Shown here: positions 52,719-61,925 of the stretch, in pieces | Layout of the letters: each line of letters begins with the position of its first letter | How positions within the stretch are numbered: the stretch's first letter is position 1 | NCBI RefSeq assembly: GCF_041380015.1 | Contig: NZ_CP159978.1 | Strand: one strand, 5' to 3' | Length of the DNA stretch: 64,000 bases | Source of the DNA: Buchananella felis | Lineage (GTDB): Bacteria; Actinomycetota; Actinomycetes; Actinomycetales; Actinomycetaceae | Notes under the pieces: model-generated | Told to the model about the DNA's origin: nothing | Database searches by the model: none | What the model saw: the letters and a program-made list of their open reading frames with translations, nothing else | Translations under genes and position numbers: made by a program

Positions 52719-53909
52719 ATGCGCAACCTCACTCGCATTGGCGCGCTCAGCGCCGTCGCCGCACTGGCCCTGTCCGGCTGCGTCGCCAACGACCCCGCCG
52801 GCGGCTCCGGCAACGCCGCCTCCGGCTCCAACGCCCTCACCGTTGAGATCACGGACGACGCCTGCAACGTCTCCGCCAACACCGCCCCCTCCGGCGTGAC
52901 CAGCTTCAAGCTCACCAACAACGGCACCGTCCGCAACGAGTTCGAGATCCTGGCCTCCGACAAGCTGCGCATCGTGGGCGAGCGCGAGAACGTGGGCCCC
53001 GGCACCACCGTGGACTACACCATCACCCTGGAGCCGGGCACCTACTACACGGCCTGCAAGACCAACATGATCGGCAACCTGGTGGACGTGCGCGAGTTCA
53101 CCGTCATCGACTCCGGCAAGACCATCGAGCTGGCCGCCGACGAGAAGGCCGTCGTGGAGGAGGCCGTCACCAACTACACCGCCTACGTTCGTGACCAGGC
53201 CGGCCAGCTGCTGACCGCCACCCAGGCGTTCGCTGACACCTACAAGGCCGGCGACTTCGACGCCGCCCGCGCCTCCTACGCGCCCACTCGCATGTACTAC
53301 GAGCGCATCGAGCCGACCGCCGAGGCCTTCGGCGACATCGACCCGGCGCTGGACCTGCGCGAGGTGGACTGGCAGGCCATGGGCTCCGAGGGCGGCACCT
53401 GGCAGGGCTGGCACCCGATCGAGAAGGACCTGTGGCGCCCGGCCGGCTACGCGGGCCTGAACGAAGCCGAGCGCGCGACCATGGCCGACCAGCTGGTGGC
53501 CGACACCCAGAAGCTCTACGACCTGGTCTACTCCGAGGACTTCTCCGTCAGCCTGGACGAGATCTCCAACGGCGCCATCACCCTGCTGGAAGAGGTCGCC
53601 ACCACCAAGATCACCGGTGAGGAAGAGGCCTTCAGCCACACCGACCTGTGGGACTTCCAGGCCAACGTCGAGGGCGCCAAGGTGGCCTACGGCAACGTGC
53701 AGGCCCTGGCCAAGAAGAAGGACGCCGACCTGGCCAAGGACATCGAGGACCAGTTCGCCGCCCTGGAGGCCGAGCTGGCCAAGTACAAGGAAGGCGACGG
53801 TTACGTCTTCTACGACAAGGTGGACGAGGCCGCCCGCAAGGAGCTCTCTGACGCCGTCAACGCCCTGCGCCTGCCGCTGGCCAAGCTGACCGAGACGCTG
53901 CTGGGCTGA
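52719..53909 (+). CDS. efeO: EfeO iron-binding lipoprotein
   Basis: A 396-residue lipoprotein. The signal peptide ends in the lipobox LSGC (C21). A cupredoxin-like domain follows (about 40-125), then an imelysin/M75 domain (about 145-396) with the GWHPIEKDLW motif holding the HxxE metal site. It captures iron outside the membrane for EfeU. AAGGAG precedes the ATG. The intergenic 76 bp include one dispersed-motif copy. Confidence 0.95.
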   Translation: MRNLTRIGALSAVAALALSGCVANDPAGGSGNAASGSNALTVEITDDACNVSANTAPSGVTSFKLTNNGTVRNEFEILASDKLRIVGERENVGPGTTVDYTITLEPGTYYTACKTNMIGNLVDVREFTVIDSGKTIELAADEKAVVEEAVTNYTAYVRDQAGQLLTATQAFADTYKAGDFDAARASYAPTRMYYERIEPTAEAFGDIDPALDLREVDWQAMGSEGGTWQGWHPIEKDLWRPAGYAGLNEAERATMADQLVADTQKLYDLVYSEDFSVSLDEISNGAITLLEEVATTKITGEEEAFSHTDLWDFQANVEGAKVAYGNVQALAKKKDADLAKDIEDQFAALEAELAKYKEGDGYVFYDKVDEAARKELSDAVNALRLPLAKLTETLLG

Positions 53910-53920
53910 AGGGCGTAGCC

Positions 53921-55432
53921 GTGAACCAGGAGCTCAACTCCGAGCACGGCGCCGGGGCCACCCACGCGGGTGGCCCCGGCGCGGGGTGTCCGTTCCACGC
54001 GACGGGCAAACAGGGCGATGCGGCCGGCGCGAGCGCTGGCCACGAAGGCGGCGGGGCCGGCGGGAACGTCGGCCACGGCGGCAATCCCCACCTCGGTGGG
54101 CGCGACGCTGCGGCTGGCGGCGGTGAGGCCGGTAACGCCGGCGGGCTCACGCGGCGCCAATTCCTGGGCCTGGCCGGGTGGGGAGCGCTCACCCTTGGCC
54201 TGGCCGGGGGCGGATTCGCGCTGGGGCGCGGCGCAGGCACCGGCGGTGCGGCCGCCGGCACGGGTGCGGCAGGGGACATCGGCCAGCTGCGCTACCCGTT
54301 CAGGGGCGTGCACCAGCAAGGCGTGCTCACCCCCGCGCAGCAACAGATGCACACGGCCGCGTTCGACCTGACCACGAAGGACCGCAAGAAGGTCATCCAG
54401 CTGCTGCAGGACTGGACGCTGGCCGCCGAACGCATGACGAACGGCGACCTGGTGGGGGACTACACCACCTCCCTGCACGGGCCGCCGGCCGACACCGGCG
54501 AGACCACCGACCTGGGCCCGGCCGGGCTCACCATCACATTCGGGGTGGGCGCCACGCTGTTCGAGAAGGACGGGGTGGACCGGTACGGGCTGGCCGCAAA
54601 GATGCCCAAGGCGCTGCGCGACGGCATCCCGCCGATGGCGGCGGAGAAGATCGACCCGAAGCTGGGCGGCGGCGACCTGGTGATCCAGGCGTGCAGCGAG
54701 GACCCGATGGTCAACCTGCACGCGCTGCACAACCTCACCCGTATCGCCTTCGGGCGGGCCACCATGAGGTGGACGCAGCTGGGGTACGGCAGGACCTCGT
54801 CCACCTCCACGGCGCAAGCCACCCCGCGCAACCTGTTCGGCTTCAAGGACGGCACCGCCAACATCAAGGCCGAAGAAGCCAAGAGCGAGCTGGACTCCCA
54901 CCTGTGGATCCAGCCCGGCGACGACCAAGGCGACTGGGCGGCCGGCGGCACATACCTGTGCGCCCGCAAGATCAAAATGATGATGGAGGTGTGGGACGAG
55001 CTCTCGCTAGGCGAGCAGGAGCGGATCGTAGGTCGAGACAAGATCTACGGTGCGCCCCTGAGCGGCGGGGGAGAGTTCGACACGCCCGACTTCAAGGCCG
55101 AGGGGACCGAGCGGACCACCTCACCGGCCGGGCTGGCGATCGATCCGAACTCCCACGTGGCCCAGATGCACCCGGACAACAACGCCGGGGCGCGTATGCT
55201 GCGGCGCGGATACAACTACCTGGAAGGCGTGGACTACCTGGGTCGCCTGGACGCGGGCCTGTTCTTCATCGCGTTCGTGCGCAACCCCGCCGAGAGCTTC
55301 ATCCCGGTGCTCGCGCGCATGAAGGACGACCTGCTCACCGAGTACATCCAGCACCTGTCCTCTGCCGTCTACCTGGTCCTGCCCGGGCTGCGGGACGGCG
55401 AGGACTACCTGGGGCAAAAGCTCTTCGCCTAA
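53921..55432 (+). CDS. efeB: EfeB, Tat-exported DyP-type peroxidase
   Basis: A 503-residue heme peroxidase. The twin-arginine signal TRRQFLGLAG is unusually far from the N-terminus (R78-R79), after a 75-residue Gly/His-rich part with a Cys at 23 (GCPFHATGK). The DyP signature GFKDGTAN is near 307-314, and RMLRRGYNY lies near the proximal heme side. EfeB oxidises ferrous iron or acts on heme outside the cell. GTG 53921 is 11 bases after efeO. A start nearer the RR motif would also be possible, but no good site is seen. Confidence 0.93.
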   Translation: MNQELNSEHGAGATHAGGPGAGCPFHATGKQGDAAGASAGHEGGGAGGNVGHGGNPHLGGRDAAAGGGEAGNAGGLTRRQFLGLAGWGALTLGLAGGGFALGRGAGTGGAAAGTGAAGDIGQLRYPFRGVHQQGVLTPAQQQMHTAAFDLTTKDRKKVIQLLQDWTLAAERMTNGDLVGDYTTSLHGPPADTGETTDLGPAGLTITFGVGATLFEKDGVDRYGLAAKMPKALRDGIPPMAAEKIDPKLGGGDLVIQACSEDPMVNLHALHNLTRIAFGRATMRWTQLGYGRTSSTSTAQATPRNLFGFKDGTANIKAEEAKSELDSHLWIQPGDDQGDWAAGGTYLCARKIKMMMEVWDELSLGEQERIVGRDKIYGAPLSGGGEFDTPDFKAEGTERTTSPAGLAIDPNSHVAQMHPDNNAGARMLRRGYNYLEGVDYLGRLDAGLFFIAFVRNPAESFIPVLARMKDDLLTEYIQHLSSAVYLVLPGLRDGEDYLGQKLFA

Positions 55433-55464
55433 GGCGGGGGCTTGTCCCGGGGCCCGGCTGTGGC

Positions 55465-55505
55465 GGGGGCTGCGTTCGAAGGAACGCAGCCCCCGTTCGG
55501 GTTTT
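55465..55505 (+). terminator. Terminator of efeUOB
   Basis: The 13-bp stem GGGGGCTGCGTTC and its complement with a GAAG-type loop, then GTTCGGGTTTT. Confidence 0.85.
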
Positions 55506-55768
55506 CGGGGGTGTGGGGTGTGGGGTGTGTGCGGGGTGGCCGGAGGGGCGCGTGTGGGTTGCGTCCTGGGGCGTGCTCAGGACGGGGTGCGGCGCGGGTG
55601 TCGGTGCGTCCGGGGGCGTGCGCGGGGCAGGACTCTTTGGAGGAGTGGGGCTGCAATGCTGCGTCGAATCGCCAGAATTCGCAGGCTGCCTCACCTATCG
55701 TTTAATTGGCGCGTTGCTTGCAAGGCGCAGATCGTTTGCCGCCCATTTCCTCCAGTGGGAGACATACC
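55506..55768. other. Gene-free gap, G-rich
   Basis: The left half is strongly G-rich on the plus strand (GGGGTGTGGGGTGTG-type runs), which could form G-quadruplexes. The right half is less GC-rich and should hold the promoter of the membrane protein. No gene is supported. Confidence 0.4.
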
Positions 55769-56539
55769 ATGCTCAAGCGCCTCAGGCTGTCCTTTTCTAG
55801 CTTCTCAGGCTGGCTAATCTGGCTCATGCTGCTCATTTCGACGGCGACGGTGGGAACGTCGGGCGTGCTATGGCTGACCGTGGGGCGGCGCGGGGATGCG
55901 TCCTCCCCGTGGTGGGAGACCTGGAACTGGTTCAACGTGGGAGGCGAGTACAACCTCTCGAGCTGGTGGGCGGCCTCGCAGTGGATCATTTTGGCGGTCG
56001 CGGCAGTGTTCGTGGCATTCCTGTCCCGCCGATTTTGGTTCATGTGGCTACTGATAGCGGCGGTAGCGCTGTACGGCTCTGCGGACGAGGCCACGGAAAT
56101 CCACGAAGAATTCTGGTCATACGGCGACGCGATCACGCCGTATCTGGCATATGACTTTTTCTCCTACCGGTGGGCCGTATTCGGGAGCGTAGTGGTGATA
56201 GCCGTGCCGGTGCTGCTGGCGCCGCTGCTATACAGGCTCCCGCTGGACGTGCTGAAGCGCCTGGTGATTGCGGGACTGGTCTTTGTGGGCGGCGCGGTAG
56301 GAGTCGAGACGCTCTCCGGGCACCTAGACCCGATCCTGGGGCCGATGACCTCCAAGATGCTCGCCATCATCCACATCGAGGAATACCTGGAGCTGCTTGG
56401 CGTGATCGCGGCGGTGTGGGCGGTGCTCTCGATGTGTGAGTGGAAGCGGACGGAGACGGGGCTGCAGGTGAGGTGCCGGGAGTACCGGGGTGAAGCGGAG
56501 ACGGGACCGGGTTGCCGGACCGTAACACGGACCAGGTAG
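55769..56539 (+). CDS. Polytopic membrane protein of unknown function
   Basis: A 256-residue protein with about six hydrophobic segments. It starts MLKRLRLSFSSFSGWLIWLM. Conserved-looking acidic patches lie between helices (GSADEATEIHEEF and HIEEYLELLG), which might bind metal. No family is recognised. ATG 55769 has GTGGGAG upstream; an in-frame start 63 bases earlier is weaker. The C-terminal 30 residues are charged. The gene sits at the edge of the low-GC island. Confidence 0.7.
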   Translation: MLKRLRLSFSSFSGWLIWLMLLISTATVGTSGVLWLTVGRRGDASSPWWETWNWFNVGGEYNLSSWWAASQWIILAVAAVFVAFLSRRFWFMWLLIAAVALYGSADEATEIHEEFWSYGDAITPYLAYDFFSYRWAVFGSVVVIAVPVLLAPLLYRLPLDVLKRLVIAGLVFVGGAVGVETLSGHLDPILGPMTSKMLAIIHIEEYLELLGVIAAVWAVLSMCEWKRTETGLQVRCREYRGEAETGPGCRTVTRTR

Positions 56540-56764
56540 TGCTGGCTTAGCTAAAATGTCGCTGCGAGCGAGCGGCAGTGTGATGGTTTTGTAGGTGCTT
56601 CTGCCGTTTTGGAGTCCTCAAATTGCACAGGGGGCTGAAAGCGCTCTACTGATCATTTAGTTCATATATGACCTTCTAAGAAGTCCAAGGTGGTTCACCG
56701 TCTGTAAGGCGCGATCAGCTATGATAGATTCTGCTTTGATGACATCGGCGGGAGGCGGTATAAG

Positions 56765-58471
56765 ATGTCCCAGTTCCAAAAGAAAAGAGTAGAACCACGT
56801 TTGCTTCCTGGTGAGGCAAGGCCTACAGAGTGGATTGTCAATAACTTCAAATCTCTTCAACATGCTTCACTCCCATTGCGTCACCTCACGGTACTTACTG
56901 GGGCAAATAGCTCCGGGAAATCAAGCGTAATTCAAAGCCTCCTTTTGCTTGCGCAGAGTCCTGATGAAGAGGTGGTTCTAAATGGTGCCCTCGCTAGGTT
57001 GGGAAATCCTCAAGACATAATACGGTCGGGCGCAAGCAGGGTTGAGCTAGGATACTCTCTAGAGTCTCGAGAGTCGGCGAGGGGAACTCGTTCGGAGTGG
57101 TCATTCATGCTAGAGCTTGGCGCAACTAGCCAGGGATTACAGATCGTATCTTTCGACGCGGCAGTGGATGGCAATCCGGTGATATCTGCGACCAGCTCGT
57201 GGATTTCTTCTGCAACTGAAGCGGAGGTGAACCCCGACTGTCGCCATGGGCATCGCTTGCTACGGGTACGCGAAATACGTGGCAGGAAGGCGCCGCCGAG
57301 GACCTATGTCACATTTAATGGCTTTTCTCCCGAGGCTCTGATTGTAAGAATCAAAAAGGATAAATTGCTTGCTGCGCTTAGGCGCAAATTTGGCAAGCGT
57401 GCAATTCGCGAAGAGTCAGAGCACCTCTTCGAGCTCTATGGGGTCCTGCAGCCGTGGTGGCGAGATCATCGGAACAACCTTCCTCATGAAGTGGTTGAAC
57501 TTTATGGTGAGTTATTCCAGCGAGGGCGTTCTCTGCAGTCATTCCGGAAGAGTGCGGAAGAAGGTGGACTTGACAAGTTACTCGAATCTTATGTGGAGGA
57601 ATCTGACGACTGGCGTCATCTGCAAGTACGTGGGTATCCATCTTTGCGCTCCCGGCAATATTTTCCTGATTCTGCCTACTTCGGACTTGGAGAAGAGTTC
57701 AAGATGGCGTTGAAGGACTTGGTCATCGCTAAAGAGGGGCTCCGGGCAATCCGGGAATCGGTCCGTTATCTTGGGCCGCTTCGTGAGGATCCGCAGGTAG
57801 TGTCGCGATCTGGCGAACTGAATCGTAGCCTTCCTGCTGGTGTGAAGGGCGAGTATGCGGCAGACCTTCTTTCGCGAGAGAAGGACAGAGTTATTGAATT
57901 TCGGGATTGGGATCAAAGGCATTTGAAGTCGAAGCTCTCTGAAGCTGTGAGTCTCTGGACCAGTTACCTTCAGGTGGGTGACCGTGTAGCTGTGGAAGAT
58001 CACGGCAAGCTTGGGCGCGGCCTTCGTATTCGCGTTCATGGCGTCGATAGAGACCTCACTACCGTTGGCGTCGGTGCCAGCCAGTTGCTTCCCGTTGTGA
58101 TGATGGTTCTTGCAGCAACACCTGGTTCGACGATTTGTATTGAGCAACCAGAGCTGCACCTGCATCCGGCAGTGCAAAGCCGCTTGGCCGACTTCTTCTT
58201 GTATGCTCGTCCCGACGTTGCACTGGTGATTGAAACACATAGCGAGTATATGATTACTCGGATCCGGCGCAGGGTCGCGGAAGGATTTGCTTCAATCGAT
58301 CGTGTTGCGATAATGTTCGCGGAGCAGCGTAACGGCGTAACTAGTTTTCGTTTGCTTAAGATCAGTGAAGACGGTGATCTATCTGACTGGCCAGATGGAT
58401 TCTTTGATGCGCAAGATGAAGATGCGCGAGCACTTGTTCGCGCTATTGCACAGAGAGTTGCGTTCTCATGA
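56765..58471 (+). CDS. AAA-family ATPase (OLD/DUF3696-like)
   Basis: A 568-residue ABC-type AAA ATPase related to RecF/SMC/OLD heads. Walker A is GANSSGKS at 46-53. Then comes a long middle region (about 90-400) without a known motif. The signature-like VGVGASQLLPVVMMVLA is near 432-448, Walker B ICIEQPELHLHP near 457-468, and the ETHSEYMI loop near 490. The last 80 residues match the C-terminal DUF3696 style. It overlaps the next gene by ATGA. GGGAGG precedes the ATG. Base composition is clearly lower in GC than the neighbours, suggesting transfer. Confidence 0.85.
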   Translation: MSQFQKKRVEPRLLPGEARPTEWIVNNFKSLQHASLPLRHLTVLTGANSSGKSSVIQSLLLLAQSPDEEVVLNGALARLGNPQDIIRSGASRVELGYSLESRESARGTRSEWSFMLELGATSQGLQIVSFDAAVDGNPVISATSSWISSATEAEVNPDCRHGHRLLRVREIRGRKAPPRTYVTFNGFSPEALIVRIKKDKLLAALRRKFGKRAIREESEHLFELYGVLQPWWRDHRNNLPHEVVELYGELFQRGRSLQSFRKSAEEGGLDKLLESYVEESDDWRHLQVRGYPSLRSRQYFPDSAYFGLGEEFKMALKDLVIAKEGLRAIRESVRYLGPLREDPQVVSRSGELNRSLPAGVKGEYAADLLSREKDRVIEFRDWDQRHLKSKLSEAVSLWTSYLQVGDRVAVEDHGKLGRGLRIRVHGVDRDLTTVGVGASQLLPVVMMVLAATPGSTICIEQPELHLHPAVQSRLADFFLYARPDVALVIETHSEYMITRIRRRVAEGFASIDRVAIMFAEQRNGVTSFRLLKISEDGDLSDWPDGFFDAQDEDARALVRAIAQRVAFS

Positions 58472-59304
58472 TTCTTTTAGATCCGTTACTCGCAATTCCG
58501 CCGGGCCATCCATGCGCGACCTCGGCTTCGGATCTGGAGTTCTGGAGTAGAATCCATGAATGGGCAGCGGATAAGCGAGTATTTATCGGCGAGTCGGCTC
58601 ACAAGCTCATCTATGAGGAGTATGCCCAATATGGGTATCCGGAACATAGTCTCGATTTGTCTGGGTTTCCGGCCGGGCGCGAGTATAGAGCTGCATTGGA
58701 TAAGCTACTTTCGAGAGTTTGGCGACATAAGGAGTCGAGTAAAGCGCTCTCGTTTTGTCCTCAGTATCTGGGTACATTAGCGCAGCAGGAGGCGCTCCAG
58801 AGAGACGTATCTGGTGTTTCGGGACGCGAGATATTTGCAATTGCAACAGATGTTTCTCATTGGCAGGGCGGTAACGTTTCGATCATTTCCATCACCCCGC
58901 CCCCGCCGTCGGAACTAGAAGCGTGTCTCGTTCCTGGAATCGAGCTTGTTGTTGAGAGGTCTTCAAAGATTAAGACTGCTTTCGCTGATAAGCGACTACA
59001 CGTCGTTGGGGGGCAAGTCGATCAAACTATTATTTCTGACTTGTATGATAAGTGTGGCATATTGGCAGGTGATATTTCTTGGTTGCCGTGCGAGAAGGCA
59101 AAGCCGCCGCGCGATCTAGGTAAACGGTGGAAACATCTTGACGCTCGCCGTGACGTTGCAGTGTGTATTACAGGGAGGGTAGGACATGCTACTTCGAATG
59201 CTGCTTCCGTTGCTGCGAAGCGCGCGGGAGTGCCATATTTGGAGATAGAGTATCCGTCTCAACTTGTGCGACGTCTGTCCGAGTTTGCTTCGCGCGGCGG
59301 ATGA
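58468..59304 (+). CDS. Unknown partner protein of the AAA ATPase
   Basis: A 278-residue protein with no clear family. The N-terminus reads MILLDPLLAIPPGHP and then RVFIGESAHKLIYEEY. The last 95 residues (LHVVGGQVDQTIISDLYDKC onward, DVAVCITGRVGHATSNAASV, AKRAGVPYLEI) look like a small Rossmann-type domain, similar in pattern to DUF2325. The start codon overlaps the ATPase stop as ATGA, so the two are made together. It may be the effector or regulator of an ATPase-effector pair, which is inference. Confidence 0.7.
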   Translation: MILLDPLLAIPPGHPCATSASDLEFWSRIHEWAADKRVFIGESAHKLIYEEYAQYGYPEHSLDLSGFPAGREYRAALDKLLSRVWRHKESSKALSFCPQYLGTLAQQEALQRDVSGVSGREIFAIATDVSHWQGGNVSIISITPPPPSELEACLVPGIELVVERSSKIKTAFADKRLHVVGGQVDQTIISDLYDKCGILAGDISWLPCEKAKPPRDLGKRWKHLDARRDVAVCITGRVGHATSNAASVAAKRAGVPYLEIEYPSQLVRRLSEFASRGG

Positions 59305-59395
59305 ATTGAACTGTTCTGGGTTTGGGGCTGGTAGTGAGTCTAAAGGGCTTCGCGGCCTTTCGCAGATGAGCGTGTAGGTGCTCTTTGAGTCTTCC

Positions 59396-59480
59396 TGTCC
59401 CGCGTCAAAGTTGGTGGCGGGGCCGTTATGTTGGTCTCGAAGGAGATCCTGTCATGGGAAGACCACCAGTGATTCTGAAC
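59396..59480. mobile_element. Extra copy of IS left end
   Basis: TGTCCCGCGTCAAAGTTGGT starts a segment of about 85 bp that is repeated at 59501 with changes, including the ATGGGAAGACC start of the transposase. It is a cut-off left end of a second copy of the same element. Confidence 0.75.
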
Positions 59481-59500
59481 CTTCCTGGATTTGGTTCCTA

Positions 59501-60831
59501 TGTCCCGCGTCGGACTTAGTGGCAGGGCCGTTATGTAGGTCTTGAAGGAGAGCCTGGCATGGGAAGACCTCCAGTGATTACGGTGGAGAATAATGCCAGG
59601 ATTGTGTTGAGTGTCCTGGCCAGAGAGATGACTATTGCCGAGGCAGCAAGGCGTGAGAGGGTCAGCGAGCAGTTGCTTGGTCGGTGGAAGGCTGATTTTC
59701 ATGAGGCGGGCAAGGCTGGCCTTGCGGCGGGCAGGCCCAAGCCCTCGACACGCGAGCAAAAGTTGGAGGCCGGAAGGCTTGGAGCTAACCCAGGCGCTTG
59801 GCGAGGCTGGCCTCGAGATTCGGGTGTGGAAGAAGTCTGCGCAGGGCAGCCTCGGCGCTCTTCGAGGACCTCGAGGTAATCCGCATCGAAGCAGGCATGT
59901 CGACCTTGAGGTTCGTCAAACTGATCGGCATGCCCGTTTCTTACTTGGCGACGCTGGCAGGCCAAGGCCCACCAAGAGAAAAGACCCAAAGGGCCGTGGC
60001 CTTGGCCCGCACGTACGGCTGCGCGGGAGTTGGTGACCAAACACGCGCTGCCCGATGCCAGCGTGAGGTGCACAGCAAGATCTGGGCCCTGACACCTCAA
60101 TGACGGGCACAACGTTTCCCAAGCAACCGTGGCGCGTATCCTGCGTGATGACGGGCTGAACCTAGGCCTGGCGGTAGCAAAAACAGCACCGGGAGCTGGC
60201 AAAAGACCCTAACTCTGCCTTCGCCAGGAACCCGACCGGCCCGAACCAGGTGGGGCTGCTGGACTTTAGCGAGTTTTCAGACCATGTCGGGGCGGGACTT
60301 GGCGCATTGCCGGATGCCGCCACTGGTTCTCCCACGGCGCGAACACCCCCTTTGCACGTCTCGCCGAGTGCGAACCAATACGACGCATTTTCAATGCGAT
60401 CGAGCTCGCCCTAGCTGACTATGAAGCGATGTTCGGCCACCGTCTTCTCGAGGCAGTAAACACCAACACCGGCGAGCTGAGGCCAGCGGGGAAGATTGTG
60501 ACCGGCAACGGCCGCCCGTTCAGGTCGCTGAACTTCGAGGTATTCATCATGCAACAACCCGAACTACGCCACGGCCATGCGCGAGTGAAGTCGCCCGGCC
60601 AGAACGGATCGCGCGAACGCGACGTTGAGCACGTTAAAGAAGCAACGGGCTCTTCCTAGACGAGCATCTGCGACGCACAGGCCTGTGGTTTAACGAGTCG
60701 AGTACAACACCCAACGCCCCCACGAAGCAATCGCTTTCAACCGCCCCCTGGATGTCCACCTCGGCCAAGCCAGCGCGACCATCCCCACCTTTGAACAAGA
60801 AGAAATCCTGCCAACTACTTGACGCGGGACA
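59501..60831 (+). mobile_element. Degenerate IS3/IS481-like insertion sequence
   Basis: The left end TGTCCCGCGTC matches the inverted right end (TTGACGCGGGACA, ending at 60831). Between them lies a transposase broken by several frameshifts. The element is about 1.3 kb and has the TG...CA ends expected of IS3/IS481 types. No target duplication was found. It lies just downstream of the ATPase pair. Confidence 0.8.
59559..60822 (+). pseudogene. IS3/IS481-like transposase, frameshifted
   Basis: The first part encodes a helix-turn-helix (ITVENNARIVLSVLAREMTI, then AEAARRERVSEQ). A shift near 59770 moves to LELTQALGEAGLEIRVWKKS, and another near 59860 to LEVIRIEAGMSTLRFVKLIG. Later pieces are LLDFSEFSDH, VTGNGRPFRSLNFEVFIMQ and RVKSPGQNGSRERDVE, remnants of the DDE core; the second motif reads TGNG instead of the usual TDNG. 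The end reads AFNRPLDVHL. It cannot make an active protein. Confidence 0.8.
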
Positions 60832-61030
60832 GCCCTACACTACCCAGAACGCTTCCCCAGCAATTAACCCGTCAACCCGCTTACACGCAACTCTTGAGAG
60901 GTTTAGGCGGTTTCTACACACTTGCAAACACGGCACTCCTTCTCACCCAAAGTGTTCCTGAATCATTGTCCACCAAAATTAGAACTCGGAGGCTTCAGGT
61001 CATCTTGCATCGGTGATCAGGAAGAAGGAC
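60832..61030. other. Gap between IS and orphan membrane gene
   Basis: About 200 bp of mid-GC sequence with no supported gene or repeat. Confidence 0.4.
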
Positions 61031-61483
61031 TCATTCTGTAGAGCAGATCCCCCGATGCCAAACCGACTGAAGAATCGCCTCAACAAGTACCTTACTACAA
61101 GCAGTCACGAAAACTAGGGCTACCGCCAGTAGGGTAGCAGACAGTGACGATCCGAAGACTTTTTCTACAATCTCATCAGCGGGAAAGCTCTCCGACAAAA
61201 TTAATACGAGTGTAAAGCCGATTGAGACTACGAAGGGGGTAAATAGTCCACCAATTAACATTTTCATAAATCTGCAAAATTCGCGAACTAGCAGGCCTGG
61301 CAGAAACAATAGAATGCCACCAACTATAAGTGCCGATCCAATAATGCGATATGGTCCGTCAATTTGGCCCTTAATAAGTAGGCCAACTAGTATTAAGGCT
61401 GATGAGAAAAAGATCGGCCCCCATTTCGCAAAGGTGTCGCCCTTCGATTCGCGCGGGACCTGGGATTCCAAAGCATTGCTCAC
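61031..61483 (-). CDS. Orphan four-helix membrane protein
   Basis: A 150-residue protein with four hydrophobic segments (GPIFFSSALILVGLLI, IIGSALIVGGILLFLPGLLV, LFTPFVVSIGFTLVLILS and LLAVALVFVTACSKVLV). The DNA is AT-richer than the rest of the window. GTG 61483 has GAGAGG upstream. No family is recognised. It lies between two decayed insertion sequences, so it may be cargo of the island. Confidence 0.6.
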   Translation of the reverse strand: MSNALESQVPRESKGDTFAKWGPIFFSSALILVGLLIKGQIDGPYRIIGSALIVGGILLFLPGLLVREFCRFMKMLIGGLFTPFVVSIGFTLVLILSESFPADEIVEKVFGSSLSATLLAVALVFVTACSKVLVEAILQSVWHRGICSTE

Positions 61484-61925
61484 GATAAGTGCCCTCTCTG
61501 AACGTCTCCCCCTCAAACGTCGAGGGGCATGTAGATAATTTTGGTCACCATTCGCTGTGAGTCTACTGCCTCATCGCGCATACGGGAAGCTGTGGCTCTT
61601 CCTAAATTTGCTCCGACGGTTTACGAGGCTCTTCCCAATCATTGGTGGAATTGGGGTCTGAATCCTCCGGTGATTGGGAGGAGCCCGCTTGTCGACGACG
61701 GTCGAAAAGGGGACCACTGGTTGGTGTTGTGTAGTCTGCCTGTTTCTGGATGCGAGCGGAAGGTAGGGTGGTCATGTTGGTCTTGCGTAGCCGGTAGGAA
61801 GCGCAAGTTGAGTCCCGCATAGTGGTGTAACCACTTGGTGGTCGGCCCGGCTTGTGGATGTAGGTGCGGTCACCGTGTGATCCTTCGAGGAATCTCCTAC
61901 AACCCTCTCGAAAGAACTCGTTACG
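61484..61925. other. Gene-free stretch in the island
   Basis: No convincing gene. Short open frames here lack family features or start sites. The right end merges into the IS256-type remnant. Confidence 0.4.

Noticed and set aside
60819..61016. 65-codon frame after the IS right end
   Set aside because: It starts inside the IS terminus, has no ribosome site and matches no family.
61541..61822. 93-codon plus-strand frame in the island
   Set aside because: No start site, Trp/Cys-rich odd composition, and no homology recognised.
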